Assembly (NCBI GenBank): GCA_938028745.1
Contig: CALIZL010000059.1
Coordinates: forward strand, 1 to 37,736
DNA length: 37,736 nt
DNA from: an uncultured Prevotella sp.
GTDB lineage: Bacteria > Bacteroidota > Bacteroidia > Bacteroidales > Bacteroidaceae
Direction: 5' to 3'
Both the position numbers and the translations under genes were made by a program. The notes below the pieces were generated by a model, which did not search any database, was not told the DNA's origin, and saw only the letters and a list, made by a program, of their open reading frames with translations. This document shows positions 1 through 8,531 of this stretch, in pieces (the first letter of the stretch is position 1; the number at the start of each line of letters is the position of its first letter).

Positions 1-54
1 ATGTTTAGACTTTCAAAGATTTATGCGTAGTCCCCACTAATCTTCCGCTGAGCC
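1..54. repeat. 54-bp terminal inverted repeat, left copy
   Basis: Bases 1-54 are the exact reverse complement of 37683-37736, and the match stops abruptly at base 55. Both copies point outward. This is what a contig looks like when it breaks at the same end of a multicopy element, such as an insertion sequence, on both sides. A true pair of flanking element copies in opposite orientation is also possible. Read outward, the repeat has a short open frame (LSGRLVGTTHKSLKV then stop). I do not recognise it as a named transposase. Confidence 0.85.
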
Positions 55-272
55 CCTTTTTTACTTTAGCACCAACCCATAGAACAACAAAGCGCCACTA
101 TCATATCTTTTGCTGGTTTACCTTACTAGCAGTAAACCAACAAAGGATATGATGGTGGCGTTTAATAAAATATTGTAGCGGTGTAACAATCAGCGTTTAT
201 TCGCTGCACTATGCCTCGCAATGCACCATTTAGGCACATTGCAGACAGAGCCTGTTACACGTTAAGCATCTA
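55..272. other. Intergenic region with strong secondary structure
   Basis: No gene is seen here. Two structures stand out. The first is a long hairpin at 90-163: arms 93-120 and 133-160 match at 25 of 28 positions around a 12-base loop. The second is a nested fold at 181-260. Outer arms GTGTAACA (181-188) and TGTTACAC (253-260) enclose a CAGCG/CGCTG hairpin (191-206) and a GCAATG/CATTGC hairpin (218-242), giving a three-way-junction outline. Both lie downstream of the minus-strand porin gene, so they may form its 3' end. The sequence after the long stem on the minus strand is moderately T-rich, which would suit termination. Confidence 0.5.
90..163 (-). terminator. Possible terminator hairpin downstream of the beta-barrel gene
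   Basis: The inverted repeat has about 27 paired positions (arms 93-120 and 133-160 plus two A-T pairs outside) and a 12-base loop. On the minus strand it is followed by CTTTGTTGTT. The gene ending at 273 would be transcribed into it. The stem is longer and less GC-rich than a typical intrinsic terminator, so a role as a decayed mobile-element end is an alternative. Confidence 0.35.
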
Positions 273-1523
273 TTACCACTTAACCGACAGGATACGGGGG
301 TTGATGTTGAGCGAAACAAAAGCCCAGTCTTGCCAACGCTTGTAGTTTTCTGCATCGGCTCCATCCATAGTCTTCGTTGGCAACATAGTGGAGTAACCAA
401 CTGTCAGTTTCACATCTTGCGTTATCTCATAGTCGAGTTGCAGGTCAACTTCTCCACCAAGGCCTTGGTCCTTGCCGTCCGTCTTCACTGCATCCATAAA
501 ATAGTGTCCGTTAGCTTTCAATGCAAGCTTTTCAGTAGGCGTAAAGGTAACACCCAGCTGAATGTCTTGCAAGCCAAGGCTACGATGCTCTCTTACATAG
601 AAGTAGTCCATTGCTCCATAGAACTTATGATGCGTTCCATAAAGGGGATCGAATGCACTATAAGTGTCTCCCTTCCCGTCTTCACCACTTAGATAATCAT
701 AGCCCAAGTTAAACTTCCATTGCTCGTTGGGCATGAAACCTGCGTTAACGCTAGCCATCCAAGCAGAAACTTTCGTGTCGCCTGTTGGACGTTTACCCAT
801 TTGATAGTAAGCAGAAGCCTGCAAGTCGAGCTTTTCGGGGCGATAAGTAACGTAGGTGCCGAGGGTTTGCATGTACTTCGTATCACCCTCAGCTCCGGGT
901 CCATACTCCCAACCTAAGTTAGAAAGCAAGGCAGAAATGCCGAATGGGTTGTCCTCATTCCCATAGTGGTACCAGAAGGTTTGCATGTGTTTGTAGGGTT
1001 GGCCAGGTGCAAACTTTGTCCCAAGCAAGTTCTCTCCATTTTGGTTATATGCCAAGATAAGGTGCAGCTTGTGCATATCGTTCTCGTAACCCAGCTTTAA
1101 AGCGTCGTGACTTCTGCCAGCTACGTTCCAATCGAGTGCACCGAAGATGCGCTCATCATCGTAAGAGAGTATCTGACGACCCAATTTAGCGAAGAAACCA
1201 TCACCGAACTTGTACTGTCCCCAGGCCTCGTTCATCATGATTTCACCTTTACTTTCAATCTGCATGTACTGTCCCCAAACACCAATCTGTTGAACAGAGA
1301 GCTTGGCACTAAGCCCGTCGCCACGTTCGAAACCAACTCCAAGCCTAGCACGCTCTTCGATGAACGATGCCGGTTGTGCGCTTTTGGGGCGTAACTGCAT
1401 ATAACCGTTGCGATATTCAGCGCGCGCACGTACCTGCGCGTCGATGTTAATCTCGTTATCGCCTTGTGCCCACATCATGGTAGGCATGGCAAGTAATGAC
1501 AATGCGATAAAAGTCTTTTTCAT
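273..1523 (-). CDS. Alginate-export-type outer membrane beta-barrel protein
   Basis: This 416-residue protein has a signal peptide (MKKTFIALSLLAMPTMMWAQ) and then alternating amphipathic strands typical of an outer membrane beta-barrel. The segment GRQILSYDDERIFGALDWN, followed by GRSHDALKLGYE near residues 118-148, fits the alginate_exp-type family found in many Bacteroidetes. Family membership suggests passive or facilitated export or uptake across the outer membrane. The substrate is unknown and need not be alginate. I chose the ATG at 1523 rather than the in-frame TTG two codons upstream, because the signal peptide starts naturally there. The gene appears monocistronic, with its own promoter at 1562-1592. 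The end NPRILSVKW has the aromatic-type C-terminus common in barrels. Confidence 0.8.
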   Translation of the reverse strand: MKKTFIALSLLAMPTMMWAQGDNEINIDAQVRARAEYRNGYMQLRPKSAQPASFIEERARLGVGFERGDGLSAKLSVQQIGVWGQYMQIESKGEIMMNEAWGQYKFGDGFFAKLGRQILSYDDERIFGALDWNVAGRSHDALKLGYENDMHKLHLILAYNQNGENLLGTKFAPGQPYKHMQTFWYHYGNEDNPFGISALLSNLGWEYGPGAEGDTKYMQTLGTYVTYRPEKLDLQASAYYQMGKRPTGDTKVSAWMASVNAGFMPNEQWKFNLGYDYLSGEDGKGDTYSAFDPLYGTHHKFYGAMDYFYVREHRSLGLQDIQLGVTFTPTEKLALKANGHYFMDAVKTDGKDQGLGGEVDLQLDYEITQDVKLTVGYSTMLPTKTMDGADAENYKRWQDWAFVSLNINPRILSVKW

Positions 1524-1561
1524 TTCCAAAGCATTTAAGTTCTTAATTATTTTTTACTCCG

Positions 1562-1592
1562 CAAAAGTAAAAAGAAAAGAACATACCACCAA
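1562..1592 (-). promoter_or_regulatory. Bacteroidetes-type promoter for the beta-barrel gene
   Basis: On the minus strand the -7 element TACTTTTG (1562-1569) fits TAnnTTTG. A TTG (1590-1592) lies 20 bases upstream. The start codon is about 40 bases downstream. Confidence 0.6.
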
Positions 1593-1612
1593 GAAAAAAG
1601 CTAACAATTAAC

Positions 1613-1643
1613 AAAAAAAGGGCGAAAGTTTTCACTTTCGCCC
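1613..1643 (-). terminator. Intrinsic terminator of argS-rnhA
   Basis: On the minus strand there is a perfect 10-bp stem GGGCGAAAGT/ACTTTCGCCC (1634-1643 with 1620-1629) capped by a GAAA loop and followed by seven T. The rnhA stop codon (1632-1634) lies in the loop and first stem base, so the gene ends inside its own terminator. Confidence 0.9.
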
Positions 1644-2102
1644 GAAATCTGCAGGTATTTCTCCCCATTTAGAGGTTTCCCATTTAATTATTTGTATATT
1701 AACCTCATGGCTTTGCAGCCACCGTTCGGCTCTTTCTATCACTTGGAAAAGCGCTTCTGTTTTGGCGTTGCGCTCCAATTTGGTTTTGCATTTCTTTTTT
1801 TGTACCCACAATATGGCGTTATAACTATCGGAATATATCACCTTATTGGTTATGCCGCGCTGCTGCATTAAGGCCAAAGCGTGAACAATGCCGAGAAATT
1901 CGCCGATGTTATTGGTGCCGTGTACTGGGCCGAAGTGGAACACGGGATAGCCCGTTTGCAGGTCGACACCTTGATATTCCATCGGTCCGGGGTTACCCGA
2001 ACAAGCCGCATCCACCGCCCACGCGTCGGCTTTTACCTCTGCGGGCAGCGGCAACACGGTGTCGGTGCGGTGCGATGGCGGGTTAATGAGTTGCGATGCC
2101 AT
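1632..2102 (-). CDS. rnhA: Ribonuclease HI
   Basis: This 156-residue protein has the RNase H fold. It would cleave the RNA strand of RNA-DNA hybrids in the cytoplasm during replication and R-loop removal. The four acidic catalytic residues are visible: D31 in VDAACSGNPGP, E68 in IGEFLGI, D92 in YSDSYNAI and the late D152 in EIPADFGRK. The length matches bacterial RNase HI. It starts 2 bases after the argS stop, so both genes are almost certainly co-transcribed from the argS promoter and end at the terminator overlapping this gene's 3' end. The N-terminal 25 residues before the first strand look non-conserved. The family call is firm. Confidence 0.9.
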   Translation of the reverse strand: MASQLINPPSHRTDTVLPLPAEVKADAWAVDAACSGNPGPMEYQGVDLQTGYPVFHFGPVHGTNNIGEFLGIVHALALMQQRGITNKVIYSDSYNAILWVQKKKCKTKLERNAKTEALFQVIERAERWLQSHEVNIQIIKWETSKWGEIPADFGRK

Positions 2103-2104
2103 GC

Positions 2105-3922
2105 TTACATCCTCTCTGGAACCTCGATGCCCAGCAGCTGCATGCCGTTCTTAATGGTCTTGGCCACGTTCTTTGCCAATGCCAAACGCAATGTTTTGGC
2201 CTCGGTGCTCTCGGCGTTGAGGATGCTGTAATCGTGGTAGAACTGGTTAAAGTCTTTGGTCAACTCGTAGCAATAGTTGGCAATGCCACTGGGACTGTAA
2301 TCTTTTCCTGCTTGTTCTACCACCGTTTCAAAGCTGTTGAGCTTTTGGATGAGCTGCACTTCTTTCTCGTTTAGGGGCAGCGTATCGGGCAAAACGCTGG
2401 GCAGAACAAAGCCTTCGGCCTCGGCTTTACGCATAATGCTGCGTATGCGAGCGTATGTATATTGTATGAATGGACCCGTATTGCCGTTGAAGTCGATGCT
2501 TTCTTCGGGATTGAAGAGCATGTTTTTGCGCGCGTCTACTTTAAGGATAAAGTATTTTAGCGCACCCATGCCCACGATGCGAGCAATCTCGTTGCGCTCG
2601 TTCTCGGTCATATCAGCAAACTTACCCAACTCTTCGCTGGTGCGGCGAGCGGCAGAAACCATCTCTTCCATCAGGTCGTCAGCATCTACCACCGTGCCTT
2701 CGCGGCTTTTCATCTTGCCGTTAGGCAGTTCCACCATGCCGTAAGAGAAGTGCACCAGCTCTTTTCCCCACTTAAATCCAAGCCTGTCGAGCAGGATAGA
2801 AAGCACTTGGAAATGGTAGTTTTGCTCGTTACCCACCACGTAAATCATCTTGTCGATGGGATAATCCTTAAAGCGGAGGTCGGCCGTTCCGATGTCTTGG
2901 GTCATGTAAACGCTTGTGCCATCGGCTCGGAGCAATAGCTTTTGGTCGAGTCCTTCATCGCTTAGGTCGGCCCAGACACTGCCGTCGGGCTTGCGGAAGA
3001 ACAGCCCTTTGGCCAATCCTTCTTCCACTTTGGCCTTGCCTTCGAGGTAGGTTTCCGACTCATAATATATCTTGTCGAAACCAACGCCCATTGCTTTGTA
3101 GGTCTCGTCGAAACCTTGATACACCCAATCGTTCATCTTTTTCCACAGTGCGCGCACCTCTTCGTCGCCCTGTTCCCAACGCACAAGCATGTCGTGCGCC
3201 TCTTTCATCAGCGGCGATTCTTCCTTTGCGCGTTTCTCTGCCTCTTCGTCGGCCATGCCTTCGGCCTTGAATTTGGCCGTAAGTTCAGCCAATTCGGCGC
3301 GATAGTGCTGGTCGAAGGCCACGTAATAGTCGCCAATGAGGTGGTCGCCTTTCTTTCCCGTGCTTTCGGGAGTAGCGCCATTGCCCCACTTTTTCCACGC
3401 CAACATCGACTTACAGATGTGTATTCCGCGGTCGTTTACGATGTTTGTCTTCACAACGCGGTTGCCGTTGGCCTCCATAATCTGGGCCAACGACCATCCG
3501 AGGAGGTTGTTTCGCACGTGTCCTAGGTGCAAAGGCTTGTTGGTATTGGGCGAAGAATACTCTATCATCACAAGTGGTGACTGCTCGTTAACGGCCTTTT
3601 CGCCGAAACGAGGTTCGCTATCGATGCGGTTGAGCAAGCTAATCCACGCCGCTGGTGCAATAGTGAGATTTAGAAAACCCTTCACCACGTTGAAACTTTG
3701 CACCACTTTGCAGTGCTTAGCCAGATAATCGCCCAGTTGTTGGGCGGTGTCTTCGGGTTTCAGCCTCGACAATTTAAGGAAAGGGAACACCACGAGCGTG
3801 AGGTTTCCCTCAAACTCGGCCTTTGTCTTTTGCAACTGAACCATCGTTGTTGGCACGTCTTGGCCAAAACATTCTTTCACCGCTTGCACCACGGTTGCTA
3901 TTATCTCGCTTTCAATATTCAT
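2105..3922 (-). CDS. argS: Arginyl-tRNA synthetase
   Basis: This class I aminoacyl-tRNA synthetase (605 residues) charges tRNA-Arg with arginine using ATP. The N-terminal Arg_S domain is followed by the HIGH-type motif HLGH (residues 132-135, in NTNKPLHLGHVRNN). The KMSKS-type loop reads KMKSR (403-407), followed by EGTVVDADDL. The C-terminal third is the all-helical DALR anticodon-binding domain, ending in LLGIEVPERM. The frame is open upstream to 4003, but I chose the ATG at 3922 (MNIESEI). It is where homology to ArgS begins, and a -7 element sits 35 bases upstream of it, so the longer reading would precede the promoter. The gene for tRNA-Arg(CCT), one likely substrate, lies at 10573. Confidence 0.96.
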   Translation of the reverse strand: MNIESEIIATVVQAVKECFGQDVPTTMVQLQKTKAEFEGNLTLVVFPFLKLSRLKPEDTAQQLGDYLAKHCKVVQSFNVVKGFLNLTIAPAAWISLLNRIDSEPRFGEKAVNEQSPLVMIEYSSPNTNKPLHLGHVRNNLLGWSLAQIMEANGNRVVKTNIVNDRGIHICKSMLAWKKWGNGATPESTGKKGDHLIGDYYVAFDQHYRAELAELTAKFKAEGMADEEAEKRAKEESPLMKEAHDMLVRWEQGDEEVRALWKKMNDWVYQGFDETYKAMGVGFDKIYYESETYLEGKAKVEEGLAKGLFFRKPDGSVWADLSDEGLDQKLLLRADGTSVYMTQDIGTADLRFKDYPIDKMIYVVGNEQNYHFQVLSILLDRLGFKWGKELVHFSYGMVELPNGKMKSREGTVVDADDLMEEMVSAARRTSEELGKFADMTENERNEIARIVGMGALKYFILKVDARKNMLFNPEESIDFNGNTGPFIQYTYARIRSIMRKAEAEGFVLPSVLPDTLPLNEKEVQLIQKLNSFETVVEQAGKDYSPSGIANYCYELTKDFNQFYHDYSILNAESTEAKTLRLALAKNVAKTIKNGMQLLGIEVPERM

Positions 3923-3956
3923 GCTGTTCTGTTTCGATTTTTTCTGTAAGCAGATG

Positions 3957-3964
3957 CAAAGGTA
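3957..3964 (-). promoter_or_regulatory. -7 promoter element of argS-rnhA
   Basis: TACCTTTG on the minus strand fits TAnnTTTG and lies 35 bases before the argS ATG. No convincing TTG is seen at the -33 distance, where the region is A-rich, so only the -7 element is supported. Confidence 0.5.
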
Positions 3965-4091
3965 GTGATTTTTTTTGGGTTTTAAGCAGGCTAAGGACAG
4001 CAAGTATCATTAGAAGAACTTGTTAATCAAGGAGAACTAAGCGTGCAATACGGGCATGAAAAGCCAGCCCTCCTTTGATAAGAAAGGCATC

Positions 4092-4138
4092 AAAGGCCAG
4101 GCTTTGCGCCTGCACTGCCTGGTTATGGTTTGGCCTTT
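4092..4138 (-). terminator. Possible hairpin terminator after the GLPGLI gene
   Basis: AAAGGCCA (4092-4099) and TGGCCTTT (4131-4138) are perfect inverted copies overlapping the stop codon at 4137. A competing inner stem CCAGGC/GCCTGG spans 4097-4122. There is no long T-run on the minus strand, only CCTTTGATGCCTTTC, so termination is uncertain. Two alternative pairings might act as a 3' stabilising element instead. Confidence 0.35.
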
Positions 4139-4856
4139 ACTGGCCCCTACGCATCATTTCCACGTACTTTTGCATCTTCTCCTTAAAGGCCTTTTCGGTC
4201 ATTTCTTCGCCTCCCGTGGGTTCTTTCAAGGCATGGTCTACGCTCATCGAGATTTTCTTGGCCACGAAGATGTAGTCTTTCAGTTCAGCTTCGAGTATCA
4301 ATCCGCCCACATCCGTGTACAAAGGCCCAGCATCTACGGGGATATGCTTGGTAAACCAAATGGTCTGCTTGCCGTCTTTGCTTACCGCCTTCACGCATTC
4401 GTAACCCAAGATGTCTTTCTTTTCATTGGGTTTTACGTCGAAGGTATCGGGTTTCAAGGGGTCTACCAGCAAATAATGCTTACCCATCACCACCACTTTC
4501 ATCACCTTCCTTTTGGTGTCTTTGTTGAAGTATATGATGTTTTCGAGCTGATTTTTCACAAACTCGTTGGCATCAATGGTTTGTCCCATGAAGTTTATCA
4601 TTTGCTTTTCCTTCGCTGCTTGCGCGCGACCTTCAACCTGTCCGCCGTCTATACACATGATGTAGTAAGACTTAACATCGGCCACCGCACTAATCAACGC
4701 TTTGCGCATCTCGTCGGGTAAGCCCGATTCTTTCATTGCATCGGGCGAATTTGCATTAACGCGCGTTTCGTATTCAACGGTTAGTTGTTGGGCGTTAACT
4801 GCGAAAGGTATGGCCGCAAACAGCATTGCGGCGAGAGATAATAGGATTCTTTTCAT
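4137..4856 (-). CDS. GLPGLI-family secreted protein
   Basis: This 239-residue protein has a signal peptide (MKRILLSLAAMLFAAIPFAVNAQ), so it is periplasmic or outer-membrane associated. The segment DILGYECVKAV, then IWFTKHIPVDAGP, then GGLILEAE matches the layout of the GLPGLI family (Bacteroidetes proteins of unknown function). The signature itself is degenerate: DVGGLILE in place of GLPGLILE. The gene starts 48 bases after the stop of the beta-barrel protein gene at 4905-7568 on the same strand, so the two probably form an operon. GLPGLI proteins are often found next to TonB-dependent-type barrels, and a partnership is inferred from that. No enzyme motif is visible. Confidence 0.8.
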   Translation of the reverse strand: MKRILLSLAAMLFAAIPFAVNAQQLTVEYETRVNANSPDAMKESGLPDEMRKALISAVADVKSYYIMCIDGGQVEGRAQAAKEKQMINFMGQTIDANEFVKNQLENIIYFNKDTKRKVMKVVVMGKHYLLVDPLKPDTFDVKPNEKKDILGYECVKAVSKDGKQTIWFTKHIPVDAGPLYTDVGGLILEAELKDYIFVAKKISMSVDHALKEPTGGEEMTEKAFKEKMQKYVEMMRRGQ

Positions 4857-4904
4857 ACGTTTATCTGTTTAAGTGTTATGTAAATCTTGCGTTTGGGGTA
4901 CTAC

Positions 4905-7568
4905 TTAGAAGGTAACCATTGCCCCAATCATCACGTTTCCGGGCATGTAATGGATGTTTCGGGTAGTAACATAATAGTTATCCACCACGCGTTCTTGCAT
5001 CAGTCGTTCCCTCAGATTGAGCATGTCTTGCGCCGATGCCTTTAAGCGAATGTGCTTGTTAAGGTCGTATTCCATTCCGAAACGCAGGACCGTATAGTCT
5101 GTTCCGCTGCCAGTTACCTTGCGCCAACGTTGTCCCAGCCTCACCGATGCTTGCCATTTGTTGGCGATATAGCCCAATTCGCCCTCCAAACGATAATCGT
5201 TTTGGTGCGAACGCAGCAGCTTACTCTTGTCGTTTGCCCATGCTGCGGCAGCGAACAGTTCGCCATTGAACCCACGTTTGAAGTAGGTTTTGACGTTAAG
5301 GTTGACGTTGAACGACCGACTATCCGACGTTTGCGCCACGCCTTGGTAGAAGAATGGCGAGCGCGCAAGGCTCAATCCGCCGAAAAAACGGAAGTTAAGC
5401 GGCGTGCTTATTAGCTTTTTCTCCATCATCGAGCCAAAAGTGAGTCCCTTTCCACCCGACACATTGCGACTGACGACATACGAAACCAACCCATCGGCCA
5501 TGCTGTAATCGTAGGCCAAGGCGTTGTGGTTGTAGCTTAGCGACACCATATTAAAGAGGGTTATGCCCTTAAAGAGGTTGGCATACGCCTGCATCGCCGT
5601 GAGTTCGGTGGTATGTGCGAGCGCATTTTCTATCTGCGCATAGCTCACACGCCTGAAATCGGCAATGTAAGAGCCATCGAACACGGCGCCAGCACCCATC
5701 AATTGGTACGTGCTTTTTAGCCGAAGTTCAACGTAATGCATCATACTAACACGATAACTGATGTTGAACAACGGCGAGACGGCCATCTTTGGCGAGACAC
5801 CGAACGACAAGGGGCGCGATGAATGCAGGCTGAAATGATGGAATATGCCGCCAATGCCGAACCTAAACTTACCCTGATCTTTATTCAAACTCAACTCTGC
5901 ACCGTTGTCGTCAAAGCGATAAGGCATCTTCAAAGCAGGGTTATCCATGCCCGCGCTGTCGCCCTTTACGGTGGTAGAGAAGGTTTCTAGACCGTGGCGC
6001 AAGGCTATCCGCAAGAAGTAATCATCGGCAAATCGACGCACATATTGTGCCGAACCCGTAAATTCAAGCCTGCGTATGTTCATTTCCGAATGCAAAGCGG
6101 GCGACTTAAAGAGCGGCGTTGGTTGCGAAGAAAAGTCGTAACGGTTGTTACTGAACAAGAAGTTAAGGTCGGCCTTGTAGCTAAACACGTTCTTCCCACG
6201 CCGATAAAGCCACACCAAAGCGTTGTTTATCATGGCCAATCGGCCTTTCGTCTGCTCGTTAAGGCCAATGCTTTGCAGCTGTCGGTCGGTATTTCCTTCG
6301 GTCGTTCCAAAGTAACTGCGGTTGGTTAACGTCAGTTCCATGTTCTTTTGGTTGGCCAATTTGAACTTGATATTAGACAAGAAGTGGCGTTTATCTTGCA
6401 GTTCGAGTGTAGAATCGGTGTATGCCAGTCCGCCATGATAGACGTAATGGTCGGTACTTTTCATGCGATAACGGTCGGCTCCCACCATTCCGTTCCACAA
6501 AATCTTCATGTTTTTGCCAGGTGTCGACACTGTATTAAGCGACACCAACCCATTGTTGCGGCGGTAAACGTTCTCGCGATAGTCCAGCATCATGGCGTAA
6601 TCGGTAAACGTCTTACGCATGCTAGCCATCGGGTCATCGCCCGAAAGCATTTCGCTCCACCCGCCATTCATGTTCACGATGTCGGCAGGCTGTATCAGTT
6701 TATCGCCAGTATTGTTGCCTCCCACGATGATATTGCCCATCATTCGCTTGCCCAGCAGCATGCCCGAACCCTTCGTCATCACCTTATTTAGCAGTCCGCC
6801 CTGCGCCTCGGCCTGTCCTTTAAGTCGTCCGTGCATGCTCTTATTCATCGAAAGGTCAACCACAGTTTGGTTACTACTCTTGAAACCAGAGAACACATTG
6901 TACTCCGAATAGTTGTCAATAACCTTCAAGTTATCTACACCCGAGGCGGGAAGGTTCTCCATTGGCGTAGACACATTGCCTTGATAGAGGTCTTCGCCCT
7001 CCACCAACACCTTGCTCACGCGCTTGCCGTTCACGGTTAACGAGTTGTCTTTCTCGTCGTATCGCACGCCGGGAAGATTGTTCACCACGTCTTTCAGCAC
7101 CTTTTCGCGCCCCGTTGTAAACCTCGACACGATGTAAGTGGTGGTATCGCCGTTCACAATCATGGGGCTCGACTTCACCTCCACCTCTTTTAAGTTGATG
7201 GCCTCCGACTTCAACGTGAAGTCTACCTGCATCTTTGTGTTTCCAAAGAGAAACACTTTCTTGCTCTGCGCCACATGCCCAATGGCCTTCGCCTCCACGC
7301 GAAGTGGACCGTTCGGCACGTTCTCCACGCGGAATTTCCCCTTTTCGTCGCAAGCCACAGCTTGCCATTGCTTATCGTCTTTATCGTAAAGGGTTACGGT
7401 ACAGCGGGCGTTAGGGCTGAGCGAATCTGTTAACACCGTGCCTTCAACTATGTTTTGGGCACGCACTGCCGCCGTTCCGCACAGCATCAGCAGTGCGAAA
7501 ATCAGCCTTATCGCTAACCATTTGGCTCGAAAACAGCCTGTCGTTGGCATTCTTAACATAAGCGCCAT
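4905..7568 (-). CDS. TonB-dependent-receptor-type outer membrane beta-barrel protein
   Basis: This 887-residue protein has an N-terminal signal peptide ending near AAVRAQ (residue 38). A carboxypeptidase-regulatory-like beta-sandwich follows (about 40-115: VEGTVLTDSLSPNARCTVTLYD to VDFTLKSEAINL). Next comes a plug-like region (about 125-225) with VLKDVVNNLPGVRYDEKDNSLTVNG-type sequence and VLVEGEDLY. The rest is an aromatic-rich barrel. The Bacteroidetes family with this order has the plug motif LPGV and usually lacks the SusC signature. No SusD gene follows; a GLPGLI gene does. The role is probably outer-membrane transport or biogenesis, with the cargo (peptide, metal or other) unknown. Three in-frame ATGs lie within the first seven codons (7568, 7559, 7550), and I kept the first. 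Confidence 0.8.
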   Translation of the reverse strand: MALMLRMPTTGCFRAKWLAIRLIFALLMLCGTAAVRAQNIVEGTVLTDSLSPNARCTVTLYDKDDKQWQAVACDEKGKFRVENVPNGPLRVEAKAIGHVAQSKKVFLFGNTKMQVDFTLKSEAINLKEVEVKSSPMIVNGDTTTYIVSRFTTGREKVLKDVVNNLPGVRYDEKDNSLTVNGKRVSKVLVEGEDLYQGNVSTPMENLPASGVDNLKVIDNYSEYNVFSGFKSSNQTVVDLSMNKSMHGRLKGQAEAQGGLLNKVMTKGSGMLLGKRMMGNIIVGGNNTGDKLIQPADIVNMNGGWSEMLSGDDPMASMRKTFTDYAMMLDYRENVYRRNNGLVSLNTVSTPGKNMKILWNGMVGADRYRMKSTDHYVYHGGLAYTDSTLELQDKRHFLSNIKFKLANQKNMELTLTNRSYFGTTEGNTDRQLQSIGLNEQTKGRLAMINNALVWLYRRGKNVFSYKADLNFLFSNNRYDFSSQPTPLFKSPALHSEMNIRRLEFTGSAQYVRRFADDYFLRIALRHGLETFSTTVKGDSAGMDNPALKMPYRFDDNGAELSLNKDQGKFRFGIGGIFHHFSLHSSRPLSFGVSPKMAVSPLFNISYRVSMMHYVELRLKSTYQLMGAGAVFDGSYIADFRRVSYAQIENALAHTTELTAMQAYANLFKGITLFNMVSLSYNHNALAYDYSMADGLVSYVVSRNVSGGKGLTFGSMMEKKLISTPLNFRFFGGLSLARSPFFYQGVAQTSDSRSFNVNLNVKTYFKRGFNGELFAAAAWANDKSKLLRSHQNDYRLEGELGYIANKWQASVRLGQRWRKVTGSGTDYTVLRFGMEYDLNKHIRLKASAQDMLNLRERLMQERVVDNYYVTTRNIHYMPGNVMIGAMVTF

Positions 7569-7595
7569 TGGGTTTTAGGTATTCGTAGATGGTTA

Positions 7596-7625
7596 CAAAG
7601 ATATGAAAAACGAACCATCCAACAA
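7596..7625 (-). promoter_or_regulatory. Promoter of the TonB-type barrel/GLPGLI operon
   Basis: On the minus strand TATCTTTG (7596-7603) is a perfect TAnnTTTG, with TTG (7623-7625) 19 bases upstream. The leader is short, about 25 bases. The pyrE promoter diverges from it about 110 bases away. Confidence 0.65.
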
Positions 7626-7733
7626 CGAAAAGAATGTAAAAAAATGTTTAGCCATGCCATTAAAAAAGACGTTAAACAATCTCCATCGCCACTTACTCAG
7701 CCACCATCTGCCATCAGAACGAGCCATATAAAT

Positions 7734-7764
7734 TTTGCCCGATAGGATAAATAGCGTAACTTTG
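7734..7764 (+). promoter_or_regulatory. pyrE promoter
   Basis: TTTG (7734-7737), 19 bases, then TAACTTTG (7757-7764) is an exact Bacteroidetes sigma-ABfr promoter. It leaves a leader of about 100 bases before the pyrE ATG. The leader contains no clear terminator-like hairpin, so a UTP-type attenuation mechanism is not evident. Confidence 0.75.
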
Positions 7765-7870
7765 CACATTATTATATATAGTATATGGTGGGACGACAAA
7801 CCCTATGCCGCACACATAGAAAGCGGACACAACGGGCTTAACCCCCAAACCAATAAACCCACACAAGGAT

Positions 7871-8509
7871 ATGGACAACATCAAGAAAGATTTTGCAGCA
7901 CGCCTGCTTCAGGTTAACGCCATTAAGTTGCAACCCAACGACCCCTTTACATGGGCATCGGGCTGGAAATCGCCCTTCTATTGCGACAATCGCCGCACGC
8001 TATCGTTCCCCCAGCTGCGCAGTTTCATCAAGCTCGAACTGGCACATGCCGTGCTCGAACACTTTCCACAAGCCGATGCTGTGGCTGGTGTTGCCACGGG
8101 AGCAATTGCTCAGGGCGCGCTAGTGGCCGATGCGCTGCAACTGCCTTTTGTGTATGTAAGGAGCAAACCCAAAGACCACGGACTGGAAAACCTTATCGAA
8201 GGCGACCTGAAAGCGGGTCAGAAGGTGGTTGTTATCGAGGATCTCATCTCCACAGGGGGTAGCAGTTTGAAGGCTGTCGAGGCTATCCGAAAGGCTGGTT
8301 GCGAGGTTGTGGGCATGGTTGCGGCCTATACTTACGGGTTCGCCGTTGCCGAAGATGCTTTTAAAGCGGCCGACGTAAAGCTGGTAACGCTTACCGATTA
8401 CGAACACGTGGTGCAAAAAGCCGTTGAAACGGGATACATCGCCAAGGAAGATGTGGTGCTGTTGAACGAGTGGCGATTGAATCCTGCGGAGTGGAACCCT
8501 AAGAAATAA
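7871..8509 (+). CDS. pyrE: Orotate phosphoribosyltransferase
   Basis: This 212-residue type I phosphoribosyltransferase joins orotate and PRPP to give orotidine 5'-monophosphate in pyrimidine synthesis. The PRPP-binding loop VVVIEDLISTGGSS (residues 119-132), the flexible-loop basic cluster VRSKPKDHG (96-104) and the substrate-contact region WASGWKSPFYCDNR are all present. The length is normal for the family. The ATG at 7871 follows AAGGAT and gives the usual N-terminus. The gene has its own strong promoter. The next plus-strand gene is an SRPBCC-fold protein, separated by a 225-bp inverted-repeat element, which may interrupt what was once a tighter gene pair. Confidence 0.95.
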   Translation: MDNIKKDFAARLLQVNAIKLQPNDPFTWASGWKSPFYCDNRRTLSFPQLRSFIKLELAHAVLEHFPQADAVAGVATGAIAQGALVADALQLPFVYVRSKPKDHGLENLIEGDLKAGQKVVVIEDLISTGGSSLKAVEAIRKAGCEVVGMVAAYTYGFAVAEDAFKAADVKLVTLTDYEHVVQKAVETGYIAKEDVVLLNEWRLNPAEWNPKK

Positions 8510-8531
8510 ACAAACAACCAGCCCACAACAG

